Source: Thalassospira lucentensis
GTDB lineage: Bacteria; Pseudomonadota; Alphaproteobacteria; Rhodospirillales; Thalassospiraceae
Assembly: GCF_001613805.1 (NCBI RefSeq)
Contig: NZ_LPVY01000004.1
Coordinates: 52,687-116,686, forward strand
Direction of reading: 5' to 3'
DNA length: 64,000 nucleotides
In this document: positions 9,219 through 17,356 of the stretch, piece by piece
Numbering within the stretch: the first letter of the stretch is position 1
How the letters are laid out: every line of letters starts with the position of its first letter
Notes under the pieces: generated by a model
Told to the model about the DNA's origin: nothing
Database searches by the model: none
What the model saw: only the letters and a program-made list of their open reading frames with translations
Made by a program: the position numbers and the translations under genes

Positions 9219-9467
9219 ATGAACAAGATTGCCTCCATCATTATCGCCGCCGTTTTCGCCATCGCTTTGCTTGGCGGAATGGCGGCAATGATCGGTGGCG
9301 GCCTTTTGGGGGCAATTGTCTTCATCATCGGCATCCCGGTCGCCTTTCCGATGTCAACCAGCATCGTTGTCCTGTTCTTTGCCGTGATCATCATCCGCAC
9401 CATCATCCAGAAACGGCGCGAACGCCGCGAAATGCGGGCTTTTCTCAAAGATAACGCCGACGATTGA
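9219..9467 (+). CDS. Small hypothetical membrane protein
   Basis: The 82-residue protein has two hydrophobic segments (about residues 5-35 and 38-60, rich in I, V, A and G) and a basic C-terminal tail QKRRERREMRAF ending in acidic residues. It begins 26 bp after the ABC transporter stop on the same strand, so it may be co-transcribed with it. No family was recognised; it may be a small accessory subunit of the ABC protein, which is a guess from position only. Confidence 0.6.
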   Translation: MNKIASIIIAAVFAIALLGGMAAMIGGGLLGAIVFIIGIPVAFPMSTSIVVLFFAVIIIRTIIQKRRERREMRAFLKDNADD

Positions 9468-9553
9468 ATATCCCCACGGTTGGCCAGCAGAAAAAACATC
9501 TGCTTTCGACCGCGGCTTGCCAAAAAAAGCGCATCAAATCGCATCGAGTTCGG

Positions 9554-9641
9554 AAACCTCCTCTGCCAGCTTGTTGATAGCCTGCTGGCAGTTCAACAAA
9601 CAGGCTGACGCCTTATGCGCAGCCTTGTTTCAAGGAGGTTT
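9554..9641 (+). ncRNA. Candidate cis-regulatory leader RNA: three-way junction that hides the doeC ribosome-binding site
   Basis: Three stems fit together without overlap. P1: AAACCTCCT (9554-9562) pairs with AGGAGGTTT (9633-9641), which contains the Shine-Dalgarno sequence of the gene starting at 9644. P2: CTGCCAGC (9563-9570) pairs with GCTGGCAG (9584-9591). P3: AAACAGGCTG (9598-9607) pairs with CAGCCT plus GTTT (9620-9625, 9627-9630; T9626 bulged) and is extended by CGC/GCG (9609-9611, 9617-9619) around a CTTAT loop. An alternative helix TTGTTGA (9571-9577) with TCAACAA (9593-9599) excludes P2, so a switch is possible. All pairings are seen in the sequence; that it is a riboswitch or thermosensor is inference. 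Confidence 0.5.
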
Positions 9642-9643
9642 TC

Positions 9644-11131
9644 ATGACGGCACAACTCAAAGAACAGCGCTGCGTGTCGTTAAGCCAGCTGTCCGATCTT
9701 CGGCTTCTGCGCGAACATGCTTATATCGACGGGCGCTGGTGCTCGGCCGACAATCGCCAGGTTATCGAAGTCACCAATCCGTTTGACGGTGCGTTTCTTG
9801 GAACCGTGCCCAATATGGGCATTGCCGAAACCCGTAACGCGATTGCCGCGGCCCATGCGGCCTTTCCGGCATGGGCGGCTCTTCTGCCGCAGGATCGTGC
9901 GGCACGTCTGCGCCGCTGGTTTGACCTTCTGATCGAAAACAAGGAAGACCTGGCACTTCTGATGACGCTTGAACAGGGCAAACCGATTTCAGAATCGCGT
10001 GGCGAGATTGACTATGCCGCAAGCTTCATCGAATTCTTCGCCGAAGAAGCCAAACGGGTGAATGTCGAAAACATTTCGTCCCACCTGCCCGGTCGCAATA
10101 TGACCGTCAAACGCGAACCGGTTGGCGTCACCGCAGCAGTAACACCATGGAACTTCCCCTGTGCGATGATCACGCGCAAGGCCGCCGCCGCCCTGGCGGC
10201 GGGTTGCACCATGATTGTCCGCCCGGCAACCGAAACGCCGTTTTCGGCCACCGCCCTTGCCGAACTGGCCGAACGGGCCGGTATTCCGGCCGGTGTGTTT
10301 AACGTCGTGACCGGTGATCCCAATCCGGTGGTCGGCGAGCTTTGCGGCAATCCGGTTGTTCGCGCCCTGTCCTTTACCGGTTCGACCGAAGTGGGCCGGT
10401 TGCTTCTGTCGCAGGGCGCACAGACCGTCAAAAAGATGTCGATGGAACTGGGCGGACATGCACCCTTCATCCTGTTCCCCGATGTTGATCTGGATGAAGC
10501 CGTCAAACACGCGGTTGGTGCCAAATTCGCCACCAGCGGGCAGGATTGCCTTGCGGCAAACCGCATCTTTGTCCATCGCGACATCTATGACGCGTTTCTT
10601 GATCAATATGCCAAGGCGATTGGCGAACTCCGCGTTGGCAACGGACTTGATGAAACCACCGAAATCGGTCCGCTGATGCATGATCGTGCGGTTGCCAAAT
10701 GTGATGAACATGTCGCAGATGCCCGCGCCAAGGGTGCCCGTGTTCTGACCGGTGGCAAGAAAATGGGCGGGCTTTTCTATGCCCCGACCCTTCTGGCCGA
10801 TGTGACCGAGGATATGAACATCTATCATCAGGAAACTTTTGGTCCGGTTGCTCCGGTGATCCCGTTCGATACCGAAGAAGAAGTGATCAGTCGCGCCAAT
10901 GATAGCGAATATGGCCTTGCAGCTTACGTCTATACCAGCGACCATGATCGCGCAGCGCGTGTTTCGAACGCACTTGAATACGGCATGGTCGCGCTGAATT
11001 GCGTGAAGATTACCGGCGCCCCGATCCCGTTTGGCGGGGTCAAGCAGTCCGGCCTTGGCCGCGAAGGGTCGCGCCACGGCCTCGAAGAATTCACCGAGCT
11101 TAAATATGTCTGCGCCGCGTTCAAACCGTAA
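9644..11131 (+). CDS. doeC: NAD(P)-dependent aldehyde dehydrogenase, probable DoeC (aspartate-semialdehyde dehydrogenase of ectoine catabolism)
   Basis: The 495-residue protein belongs to the succinate-semialdehyde dehydrogenase-type branch of the aldehyde dehydrogenases. Visible motifs are PWNFPCAMITRKAAAALAAG, the catalytic glutamate E268 in MELGGHAP and the catalytic cysteine C302 in SGQDCLAANR. A strong AAGGAGG lies 5 bases before the ATG but is buried in a possible leader hairpin. In ectoine degradation DoeC (Ssd) oxidises L-aspartate-4-semialdehyde to aspartate. That assignment rests on the adjacent class III aminotransferase and on the ectoine genes 2-12 kb downstream; a GabD-like succinate-semialdehyde dehydrogenase remains possible. 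Confidence 0.8.
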   Translation: MTAQLKEQRCVSLSQLSDLRLLREHAYIDGRWCSADNRQVIEVTNPFDGAFLGTVPNMGIAETRNAIAAAHAAFPAWAALLPQDRAARLRRWFDLLIENKEDLALLMTLEQGKPISESRGEIDYAASFIEFFAEEAKRVNVENISSHLPGRNMTVKREPVGVTAAVTPWNFPCAMITRKAAAALAAGCTMIVRPATETPFSATALAELAERAGIPAGVFNVVTGDPNPVVGELCGNPVVRALSFTGSTEVGRLLLSQGAQTVKKMSMELGGHAPFILFPDVDLDEAVKHAVGAKFATSGQDCLAANRIFVHRDIYDAFLDQYAKAIGELRVGNGLDETTEIGPLMHDRAVAKCDEHVADARAKGARVLTGGKKMGGLFYAPTLLADVTEDMNIYHQETFGPVAPVIPFDTEEEVISRANDSEYGLAAYVYTSDHDRAARVSNALEYGMVALNCVKITGAPIPFGGVKQSGLGREGSRHGLEEFTELKYVCAAFKP

Positions 11132-11170
11132 CGCGCGCAGCGGCCACCGCATTCACATGGGAGAAGCACA

Positions 11171-12571
11171 ATGAATGTCATCAAAAACACCACCGCCGAT
11201 CTGCAGGAAATGGATCGCGCCCATTTCATGCATCCCTCGACCCATATGCGCCAGCACGCGGCGGGTGAAACCCCCAACCGCATCATCAATGGTGGCAAGG
11301 GAATTTACATTCATGACACCGAAGGCAGGGAATCGCTTGATGCCTTTGCCGGTCTCTACTGTGTGAATGTCGGTTATGGCCGTACCGAAATCGCCGATGC
11401 GATCTATGCCCAGGCCAAGGAACTGGCCTATTACCACACCTATGTCGGGCACGGGAACGAGCCGGTCATCCGCCTGTCGGATCGTATCGTCAAATCCGCG
11501 CCAGAAGGCATGCAGCGCGTCTATTACGGCATGTCGGGTTCGGATGCGAACGAAACCAACATCAAGCTGATCTGGTATTACAACAATATCCGCGGCCTGC
11601 CGCAAAAGAAGAAAATCATCTCGCGCTGGCGTGGCTATCACGGTTCCGGCATCATGACTGGCAGCCTGACGGGTCTGGCAGCGTTCCACAACGCGTTTGA
11701 CCTGCCACGCGCGCCGATCCTGCACACCACCTGCCCGCACCATTACTGGAATGCCGACGCGGGCGAGACAGAGGCCGAATTTGCCAAACGCTGTGCCGAT
11801 GATCTCGAAAAACTGATCCTGCGCGAGGGCCCGGAAACCGTTGCTGCCTTCATCGGCGAGCCGGTCATGGGCACGGGCGGCATCATCACCCCGCCCGAAG
11901 GATACTGGGCCGCGATCCAGAAGGTTCTGAACAAATATGATGTGCTTCTGGTTGCCGACGAGGTCGTCACCGCCTTCGGCCGCACCGGGTCCTATTTCGG
12001 TTCGCACCATTACGACATCAAACCCGACCTGATCACGATTGCCAAAGGTGTGTCTTCGGGTTACCTGCCGCTGTCAGGTGTGATCATCGGCGAACGCGTC
12101 TGGAAGGTTCTGGAACAGGGGTCCGATAAAATGGGGCCGATTGGTCATGGCTGGACCTATTCCGCCCATCCGGTATGTGCAGCCGCTGCCAACGCCAATC
12201 TTGATATTGTCGATGGTGAAAACCTGACCGGCAATGCCGCCGAAACCGGTGGCTATTTCCAGAAACGCCTGCGCGAAACCTTTAACGAGCATCCGCTGGT
12301 CGGCGAAGCGCGCGGTGTTGGCCTGATGGCGGCACTGGAATTTGTCGCTGATAAAACCAAAAAGGAACGGTTCGATCCGAATGCGAAAATCGGCCCGCGC
12401 GTTTCGGCCGCCTGCCTTGAACGCGGCATGATCGCACGTGCGATGCCCCATGGTGATATCCTGGGCTTTGCCCCGCCGCTTTGCATCACCAAGTCCGAAA
12501 TCGACAAGGTCATCGACATCGCCAAACAGGCCGTCGATGCCGTTGCCGACGAGGTCGCAAGCGGCAAATAA
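11171..12571 (+). CDS. doeD: Class III PLP-dependent aminotransferase, probable DoeD (diaminobutyrate transaminase)
   Basis: The 466-residue protein has class III aminotransferase features: the cofactor-binding MSGSDANETNIKL, LVADEVVTAFGRTGSYFG, and the PLP-binding lysine K292 in ITIAKGVSSGYLPLSGV. It follows doeC by 39 bp on the same strand and ends before a strong terminator, so the two form an operon. DoeD converts 2,4-diaminobutyrate, released from N-acetyl-diaminobutyrate by DoeB, to aspartate semialdehyde, the substrate of DoeC. The family also holds GABA, beta-alanine and taurine transaminases, so substrate assignment is contextual. Confidence 0.78.
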   Translation: MNVIKNTTADLQEMDRAHFMHPSTHMRQHAAGETPNRIINGGKGIYIHDTEGRESLDAFAGLYCVNVGYGRTEIADAIYAQAKELAYYHTYVGHGNEPVIRLSDRIVKSAPEGMQRVYYGMSGSDANETNIKLIWYYNNIRGLPQKKKIISRWRGYHGSGIMTGSLTGLAAFHNAFDLPRAPILHTTCPHHYWNADAGETEAEFAKRCADDLEKLILREGPETVAAFIGEPVMGTGGIITPPEGYWAAIQKVLNKYDVLLVADEVVTAFGRTGSYFGSHHYDIKPDLITIAKGVSSGYLPLSGVIIGERVWKVLEQGSDKMGPIGHGWTYSAHPVCAAAANANLDIVDGENLTGNAAETGGYFQKRLRETFNEHPLVGEARGVGLMAALEFVADKTKKERFDPNAKIGPRVSAACLERGMIARAMPHGDILGFAPPLCITKSEIDKVIDIAKQAVDAVADEVASGK

Positions 12572-12597
12572 TCGGCATCACCGACAAAGAACGCTCC

Positions 12598-12666
12598 CAT
12601 CCGGTCGGCGCATTCTCCCGACCGGATGCCTTCAGAGGCCGGACCCATGCCGGCCTCTGTTTTTTT
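12598..12666 (+). terminator. Tandem hairpins ending in an intrinsic terminator after doeCD
   Basis: First hairpin: CATCCGGTCGG at 12598-12608 with CCGACCGGATG at 12618-12628. Second: CAGAGGCCGG at 12633-12642 with CCGGCCTCTG at 12650-12659, directly followed by TTTTTTT. Both stems are perfect; the second is a textbook Rho-independent terminator. Confidence 0.93.
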
Positions 12667-12686
12667 GGTGCACCATATCTGCGGGG

Positions 12687-13097
12687 TTATTGTGCTTTCT
12701 GCCCGCAAGTTGCCTGATATGGCCCATTCAGTGCGGTTTTGAACGAATAAGCGTGGCAGGTTTTGACGTAGCTATTGTTCTTGTAGACCTCGATCGTGAT
12801 GTGCTGCCACGTCTTGTCGTAATACATATCCCCACCGATATGCCAGAACTTGGTCACCAGAAGTTCGGTACCACCTACTCCGTTATAGGCATTCAGGATG
12901 GACTGCTCGTTTGAATTGGCAATCGTCTGGGCGACCGTTGTTTTCTCGCTGTCCGTCGATGCAAGTGCCAGCTGGGTGGTTGTGATCTGCACGTAATCAT
13001 TCGCACTGCCGACATGGACATTGTTGTAATTCTGCGCAAATGCCTGGCTTGCAAAACCAAACAGCAAGACGATTGCCAGCATCAGATATCTTTTCAT
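12687..13097 (-). CDS. Hypothetical secreted protein
   Basis: The 136-residue protein starts with a clear signal peptide (MKRYLMLAIVLLFGFASQAFA, cleavage after AFA). The mature part of about 115 residues carries two cysteines near the C-terminus (KTCHAY and ATCGQ), which could form a disulfide. The start at 13097 is favoured over ATGs at 13112 and 13103 because AAAGGAA lies at a proper distance. No family recognised. It is on the minus strand, converging on doeD, with nothing to link it to ectoine metabolism. Confidence 0.7.
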   Translation of the reverse strand: MKRYLMLAIVLLFGFASQAFAQNYNNVHVGSANDYVQITTTQLALASTDSEKTTVAQTIANSNEQSILNAYNGVGGTELLVTKFWHIGGDMYYDKTWQHITIEVYKNNSYVKTCHAYSFKTALNGPYQATCGQKAQ

Positions 13098-13198
13098 CAG
13101 CATTCCTTTCAAGATTGCATGAATTTGCCGATATCTGACGCAAGGCGGGATTGGCTGTGATCTGTTTGGATTGCTGATCTCGGTAGCACTTTATGAAA

Positions 13199-13810
13199 TC
13201 ACGGCGGAAAACCGACCGCGTTTACCGCGTCCTCGATCCGTTTGACCATGTCATCCTGTTCAAGCACAACCGGGCCTTTGCAGAAATAGCCAAGCTGGAT
13301 GCTGCCGGTCAGCATGTTGATGAACAGTTCGGCAAACTGGCGCGGGGCAATCGCGCGCAGGTTTGACGGCAAATGGGTTTGCGTCATCAGCTTGGCCGCT
13401 TTTTCATAGGTTGCCTCCGGCCCGGCATTCCAGAAGATTTCACCCAGTTCCGGGTGGGTCGGGGTGCGCGCAACAACATAACGATGCAGATCCATCACCG
13501 GGGTACGTAAAATGCCATCCGCAAAGGCCGTGGCTATGGCGATCAGGGTCGCGCGCGGATTGTATGGCCAGACGGTGACCCCTTCCAGAGGATCGCGGGC
13601 ACGTTCGCACAGCCACGCGACCATGGCGCGTTCAAGCCCGATCTTGTCCCCGAAATACCGATAGATGGTCGCCTTTGACGTCCCGGCACGCGTGGCTATC
13701 CGATCCACCGCCGTGCTGTCATCACGCATATCAAGCAGTTCGGTTGCAGCCGCCTCAAGAATCCGGGTGCGGCGTTCCTGCTGCTTTGGGGTCAGGCGTT
13801 CGACAGACAT
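13199..13810 (-). CDS. TetR/AcrR-family transcriptional regulator
   Basis: The 203-residue protein has the TetR DNA-binding helix-turn-helix at about residues 12-58 (RRTRILEAAATELL ... AGTSKATIYRYFGDKIGLERAM) and a C-terminal ligand domain of the TetR_C AefR-like type (RTPTHPELGEIFWNAGPE). It is divergent from the membrane protein at 14063, with a near-perfect palindrome between them. It probably represses that gene and itself. The ligand is unknown. Confidence 0.9.
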   Translation of the reverse strand: MSVERLTPKQQERRTRILEAAATELLDMRDDSTAVDRIATRAGTSKATIYRYFGDKIGLERAMVAWLCERARDPLEGVTVWPYNPRATLIAIATAFADGILRTPVMDLHRYVVARTPTHPELGEIFWNAGPEATYEKAAKLMTQTHLPSNLRAIAPRQFAELFINMLTGSIQLGYFCKGPVVLEQDDMVKRIEDAVNAVGFPP

Positions 13811-13918
13811 ATAGCCGGGTTCCTTGTTGCTGGTTTCGTCATCGGCATCGTCACAGACATCAAGCGGGCGGGCTCATTCCGTATCGGAAATTCCCCAAGC
13901 GCGGCGCACCGCCAAACA

Positions 13919-14021
13919 GAACTGTACGGTTTCGTTTCACAGCTATCCGCTTTGTAAATCCCTGGGCACGATCAGACCACATTTTTCATTTGTCAAAATT
14001 GAAACTGTACCGTACAGTTTC
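13919..14021. promoter_or_regulatory. Candidate TetR operator: perfect palindrome plus a second related site
   Basis: GAAACTGTAC (14001-14010) and GTACAGTTTC (14012-14021) form a perfect 10-1-10 palindrome. Its core ACCGTACAGTT (14010-14020) recurs in reverse complement as AACTGTACGGT at 13920-13930. Both lie in the 252-bp divergent region between the TetR gene and the membrane protein gene. Confidence 0.65.
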
Positions 14022-14062
14022 GTTTTGAGGGATCATTCTTAACATATGTCGGGGAAACCGCG

Positions 14063-14443
14063 ATGAATAATTTGCCACGCATTTGCTGGACAGTTTCCGC
14101 CTGTCTGGGGCTTGCAGGTATGGTTTGGGGCATGCAGATGGCCGGAAGCGGCGATCACAGCAATCTTGCCGCCCATGCCCATCTCAATCTTCTGGGCTGG
14201 GTCGGTCTGGCGCTGTATGGCACCTATTACCGGCTGATCGGACTGACACGCTCTAGGGTCGCAAGCATTCAGGTTGGCTGCGCAATCGTCGGATCGGTCA
14301 TTATGGGCATCGGTATTGCCATCGCCCATCAGGGCGGCACCGAAGCCATCGCCATCATCGGATCGCTTCTCACACTGGCGGCGGGTGCGCTATTCGCCGC
14401 CATCACATTCCAGCGTCCGCTTCGGATCAATAGCGGCCTGTAA
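14063..14443 (+). CDS. Hypothetical four-helix membrane protein, distant heme-copper-oxidase subunit I resemblance
   Basis: A 126-residue protein with four predicted membrane helices (about residues 8-25, 38-58, 68-88 and 94-114). The segment SNLAAHAHLNLLGWVGLALYGTYYRL has a histidine pattern reminiscent of COX1-like small membrane proteins (NnrS or cbb3-like neighbours), but the protein is far too short for an oxidase. It is the likely target of the divergent TetR regulator. Function unknown. Confidence 0.65.
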   Translation: MNNLPRICWTVSACLGLAGMVWGMQMAGSGDHSNLAAHAHLNLLGWVGLALYGTYYRLIGLTRSRVASIQVGCAIVGSVIMGIGIAIAHQGGTEAIAIIGSLLTLAAGALFAAITFQRPLRINSGL

Positions 14444-14470
14444 CCGGCACCCCACCCCGCCAAAAGCAGA

Positions 14471-14508
14471 CAAAAAGAAACCCCTGCGGCCAACATTGCA
14501 GGGGTTTC
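14471..14508 (-). terminator. Intrinsic terminator of uehA
   Basis: GAAACCCCTGC at 14477-14487 pairs perfectly with GCAGGGGTTTC at 14498-14508. Read on the minus strand the stem is followed by TTTTTGTCTGCTTTT, so it ends the leftward uehA transcript; the membrane protein gene on the plus strand also ends just before it. Confidence 0.88.
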
Positions 14509-14546
14509 AGATATCATCCCGCGAAGGGGAATGGCATCAGAGACGA

Positions 14547-15566
14547 TTACATCTCGGTGCCAAATTCCTTGCGGAGCGCATTCAGCACTTCTTCGGTGTC
14601 ACCACCGACTTCGCTGACAAGGCTGTCGCCGATACCGGCCGATGCCTCTTTGAAGGCAGCGCGCTGTTCTTCGTTCAGCTTGATGACTTCGATGCCCGGC
14701 TTGGCTTCCTTGATACGGTCAAGTGCCTCGGCATTTGCCTTTTCCTGGGCTTCATAGATGAAGTCGTCCAGTTCGGATTTCACTTCCTTGAGCATCTCTT
14801 TGCGCTCGTCCGACAGACCTTCATAGAAGGCCGCGTTCGACACCACGGTGGTGGTGTATTGCTGCTGACCGGCATAGATCAGATAATCGGTCACTTCATA
14901 GAATTTGGCACTTTCGATGAAGAAGATCGGATTGACCTGTGCATCAATCACGCTGGTCTGAAGACCGGAATAAACTTCACCCCACGGCAATGCCACCGGA
15001 TCGGCACCGAAAGATTCATAGCTTTCGATCAGGATCGGCGATGTCATGACACGGAATTTAACCCCGTCAAATTCGGACGGCTGGGTCACCTTTTTCTTGG
15101 TGGTCCAGACCATCTCGCCTTCCGGATACATGGTGTAAAGCTTAAGCCCCTTGGACTCGAAATCCTTCGCCAGACCATCATAGATCGTCGGGCTGCTCGA
15201 CAGGACTTCCTTGTTCACCTCGTTATCCTGCGACAGCAGATAGGGAACACCGAAAACCTGGATTTCCGGAACAAAGGTGCCAAGGTGGCCCGGCGACGCG
15301 TTCGAGAACTGGACAGCCCCCGCCGCAGTCAGCTCGGTAATGTCGTTTTCGGTACCCAACTGGCCATAGGTGTAGATGGTGACTTCGACCTCACCATCGG
15401 TTTTTTCCTCAACCAGGCGTTTGAATTCCTGTGCATACAGATCCTGCACATCGCCCGGGCTTTCCTCGTGCGCAAATTTCCATTCTTCGGCATGGGCGGC
15501 TGTCCCGGCAACCGCAAAGATTGCGGCGGCAGACAGGGTCGCCTTGAAGAGCTTGTTCAAACTCAT
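14547..15566 (-). CDS. uehA: Ectoine/hydroxyectoine TRAP transporter substrate-binding protein (TeaA/UehA type)
   Basis: A 339-residue periplasmic DctP-family protein with a signal peptide ending AAHA. Several stretches closely match the ectoine-binding protein TeaA of Halomonas as I recall it: the mature N-terminus WKFAHEESPGDVQDLYAQEF, MYPEGEMVWTT, and LPWGEVYSGLQTSVIDAQ followed by NPIFFIES. The start at 15566 has GGGAGA 8 bases upstream; the longer in-frame start lacks a signal-peptide arrangement. It delivers ectoines to UehBC. Unusually it is divergent from enuR and separated from uehBC, and it has its own terminator, which allows separate, probably higher, expression of the binding protein. 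Confidence 0.92.
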   Translation of the reverse strand: MSLNKLFKATLSAAAIFAVAGTAAHAEEWKFAHEESPGDVQDLYAQEFKRLVEEKTDGEVEVTIYTYGQLGTENDITELTAAGAVQFSNASPGHLGTFVPEIQVFGVPYLLSQDNEVNKEVLSSSPTIYDGLAKDFESKGLKLYTMYPEGEMVWTTKKKVTQPSEFDGVKFRVMTSPILIESYESFGADPVALPWGEVYSGLQTSVIDAQVNPIFFIESAKFYEVTDYLIYAGQQQYTTTVVSNAAFYEGLSDERKEMLKEVKSELDDFIYEAQEKANAEALDRIKEAKPGIEVIKLNEEQRAAFKEASAGIGDSLVSEVGGDTEEVLNALRKEFGTEM

Positions 15567-15680
15567 ATCGAAGTCTCCCTTATTATGCCGCGACGACCGG
15601 GATTGAACCCTGGACCGGCGGCGATTAGTTGGCACATCAATGTCATGAACGCGCAAAGTGTTGAAATGTTCCTGCATCAG

Positions 15681-15719
15681 GTCAATGTTAGTTTTGTATC
15701 ATGACAAAATAACATTGAC
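15681..15719. promoter_or_regulatory. Nested palindrome between uehA and enuR, candidate EnuR operator
   Basis: Outer arms GTCAATGTTA (15681-15690) and TAACATTGAC (15710-15719) enclose inner arms TTTTGT (15692-15697) and ACAAAA (15704-15709) around ATCATG; only G15691 is unpaired. The left part recurs nearby as CAGGTCATGTTAG (15737-15749), against CAGGTCAATGTTAG at 15678-15691. The site sits about 115 bp upstream of uehA and 86 bp upstream of enuR. A related site lies at 17203-17222. Confidence 0.7.
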
Positions 15720-15804
15720 GTCTACACATTAACCCACAGGTCATGTTAGGGTCGGAAAAACCCCCAAGGAAGCACAAGGGTAGACAAGGGTAGGAATCGA
15801 CAGG

Positions 15805-17202
15805 ATGTGGCTGCCAAATATTGACCTGAGCGGCGATACGGGACCGAAATACAAGGCCCTTGTCGAAGCAATCATCACGGATATCGAGGCCGGACGCCTT
15901 CGGCACGATGTCCGGATGCCGACCCATCGTGAACTGGCCTATCGGCTGCATGTCAGCGTGCAAACCGTCAGTGCGGCCTACAAGGAAGTAGAACGACAGG
16001 GTTATCTCAGATCGGAACGAAGAAGGGGCACATTCGTTCAGGCACGCCTGACAGATCGCGCATCGACCTTTATTCTGGATAACCGTCAGCCCGACCTGAT
16101 CGACCTGTCGATCGTGCGCACGGCCTATACTGATTTCCACAATGATCTGTCGCGCCAGATACACAGCAGACTGGCCGAGGAAACTCACCATAACTGGATG
16201 GAAAGCTGCCGCCCGGTTGCCGGCTTTGAATATCATCGCGAAATCGGCAGCAAGTGGCTGGAATCCATGGGAATTTCGGCCGAACTTCCCAACATCCTGA
16301 TCACCAATGGCGCCGCCCAGGGGGTGTTTACCGCCCTTGCCACGGTGGTTCAGCCCGATGATGTCGTCCTGACCGAAAGCCTGACCGATCATGGGGTTAT
16401 CGGCACCGCGAGCATCCTGCGGTTCAAGCTGGGCGCGTTGCCCACCGATGACGAGGGCATCCTGCCCGACGCGTTCGAACGCGAATGCCGCGCGCGCCAT
16501 ATCCGCGCCCTTGTCGTTACGCCGATCTATACCAACCCGACCAACTGCCTGATGGGACTTGAACGGCGCAAACGAATCGCCGAAATCGCCGAGCATTACG
16601 GCGTTTACGTCATCGAAGACGATGTATACCGCCCGCTTCTCGAACAAAACCTGCCGCCGATCACAAGCTTCCTGCCGCGTCTGGGCTTCCATGTTTCCAG
16701 CCTGACCAAGATTGTCATGCCGGGGCTTCGCACCGGTTTTCTCATCGTGCCGCAGCATCTGTCGATCCGTGCCAGCAGCGTTCTGCGAGTCACCGGCTGG
16801 ATGGGCACACCATTAATGGCCGAGATCGGCGCACGCTGGATTGCCGATGGCACCGTCGATCAGGCGGTAACGGTCCAACGCGCCCTGATGCGCGAAAGAC
16901 AGACCCTTGTTGCGGAAATACTGGGCGATGCCGTGGTTCGCCACCACCCCACCTCGCTAAGCGCCTGGGTGCGTATTCCGCATCACTGGCAGGAAGAATG
17001 GTTTGCCTCGGAACTGCGGAAAAACGGGGTTGCCGTGACGATTTCCGATCCCTTCATGACCGTCAAGGTCCCCCGCCCGAATGCCATCCGGATTTGTGTT
17101 GGCGGGGCGGTTGATACCCCGTCCCTGCATCACGGCCTGATGCAGATCCGTCACACGATGGAACAGATGCCGGGTGTGCATGCCTTCGACGTTATGTATT
17201 GA
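15805..17202 (+). CDS. enuR: MocR/GntR-family PLP-dependent regulator of ectoine catabolism (EnuR)
   Basis: The 465-residue protein joins an N-terminal GntR winged helix (about residues 10-78; PTHRELAYRLHVSVQTVSAAYKEVERQGYL) to a fold-type I aminotransferase-like domain. The PLP lysine is K302 in SSLTKIVMPG, and IYTNPTNCLM and IEDDVYRPLL are the usual aminotransferase motifs. In known ectoine clusters EnuR represses uptake and catabolic genes and is released by ectoine-derived N-acetyl-diaminobutyrate or diaminobutyrate bound at PLP. The position between uehA and uehBC and the palindromes on both sides support this role. Confidence 0.92.
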   Translation: MWLPNIDLSGDTGPKYKALVEAIITDIEAGRLRHDVRMPTHRELAYRLHVSVQTVSAAYKEVERQGYLRSERRRGTFVQARLTDRASTFILDNRQPDLIDLSIVRTAYTDFHNDLSRQIHSRLAEETHHNWMESCRPVAGFEYHREIGSKWLESMGISAELPNILITNGAAQGVFTALATVVQPDDVVLTESLTDHGVIGTASILRFKLGALPTDDEGILPDAFERECRARHIRALVVTPIYTNPTNCLMGLERRKRIAEIAEHYGVYVIEDDVYRPLLEQNLPPITSFLPRLGFHVSSLTKIVMPGLRTGFLIVPQHLSIRASSVLRVTGWMGTPLMAEIGARWIADGTVDQAVTVQRALMRERQTLVAEILGDAVVRHHPTSLSAWVRIPHHWQEEWFASELRKNGVAVTISDPFMTVKVPRPNAIRICVGGAVDTPSLHHGLMQIRHTMEQMPGVHAFDVMY

Positions 17203-17222
17203 TTTTTGTCTCATGACAAAAA
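17203..17222. promoter_or_regulatory. Second EnuR-like palindrome, upstream of uehB
   Basis: TTTTTGT (17203-17209) and ACAAAAA (17216-17222) form a perfect 7-bp inverted repeat around CTCATG, directly after the enuR stop codon and 135 bp before uehB. It shares the pattern TTTTGT-N2-CATG-ACAAAA with the site at 15692-15709, so it is a candidate operator for the uehBC-eut-doe operon. Confidence 0.62.
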
Positions 17223-17356
17223 TCTGATTGAACCGTCACAAACCGTTTTTATTCTGGCAGTCTGGCGTGAAGCGAGCAGGAAAACGTGTGGGAGGGAACC
17301 AACAACCACACACAACGTTCAGCAAGAATGTCTCGCACGCGCATCATGGAGGTCGT

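Noticed and set aside
9563..9599. H-type pseudoknot in the doeC leader
   Set aside because: Both helices cannot form together: the connecting loops would be 0 and 1 bases, too short to span the stems. They were treated as alternatives instead.
15595..15635. tRNA-like T-arm (GGTTCAATCCC on the minus strand) in the uehA leader
   Set aside because: The T-stem does not pair properly and no D-arm, anticodon arm or acceptor stem can be found in the flanking sequence.
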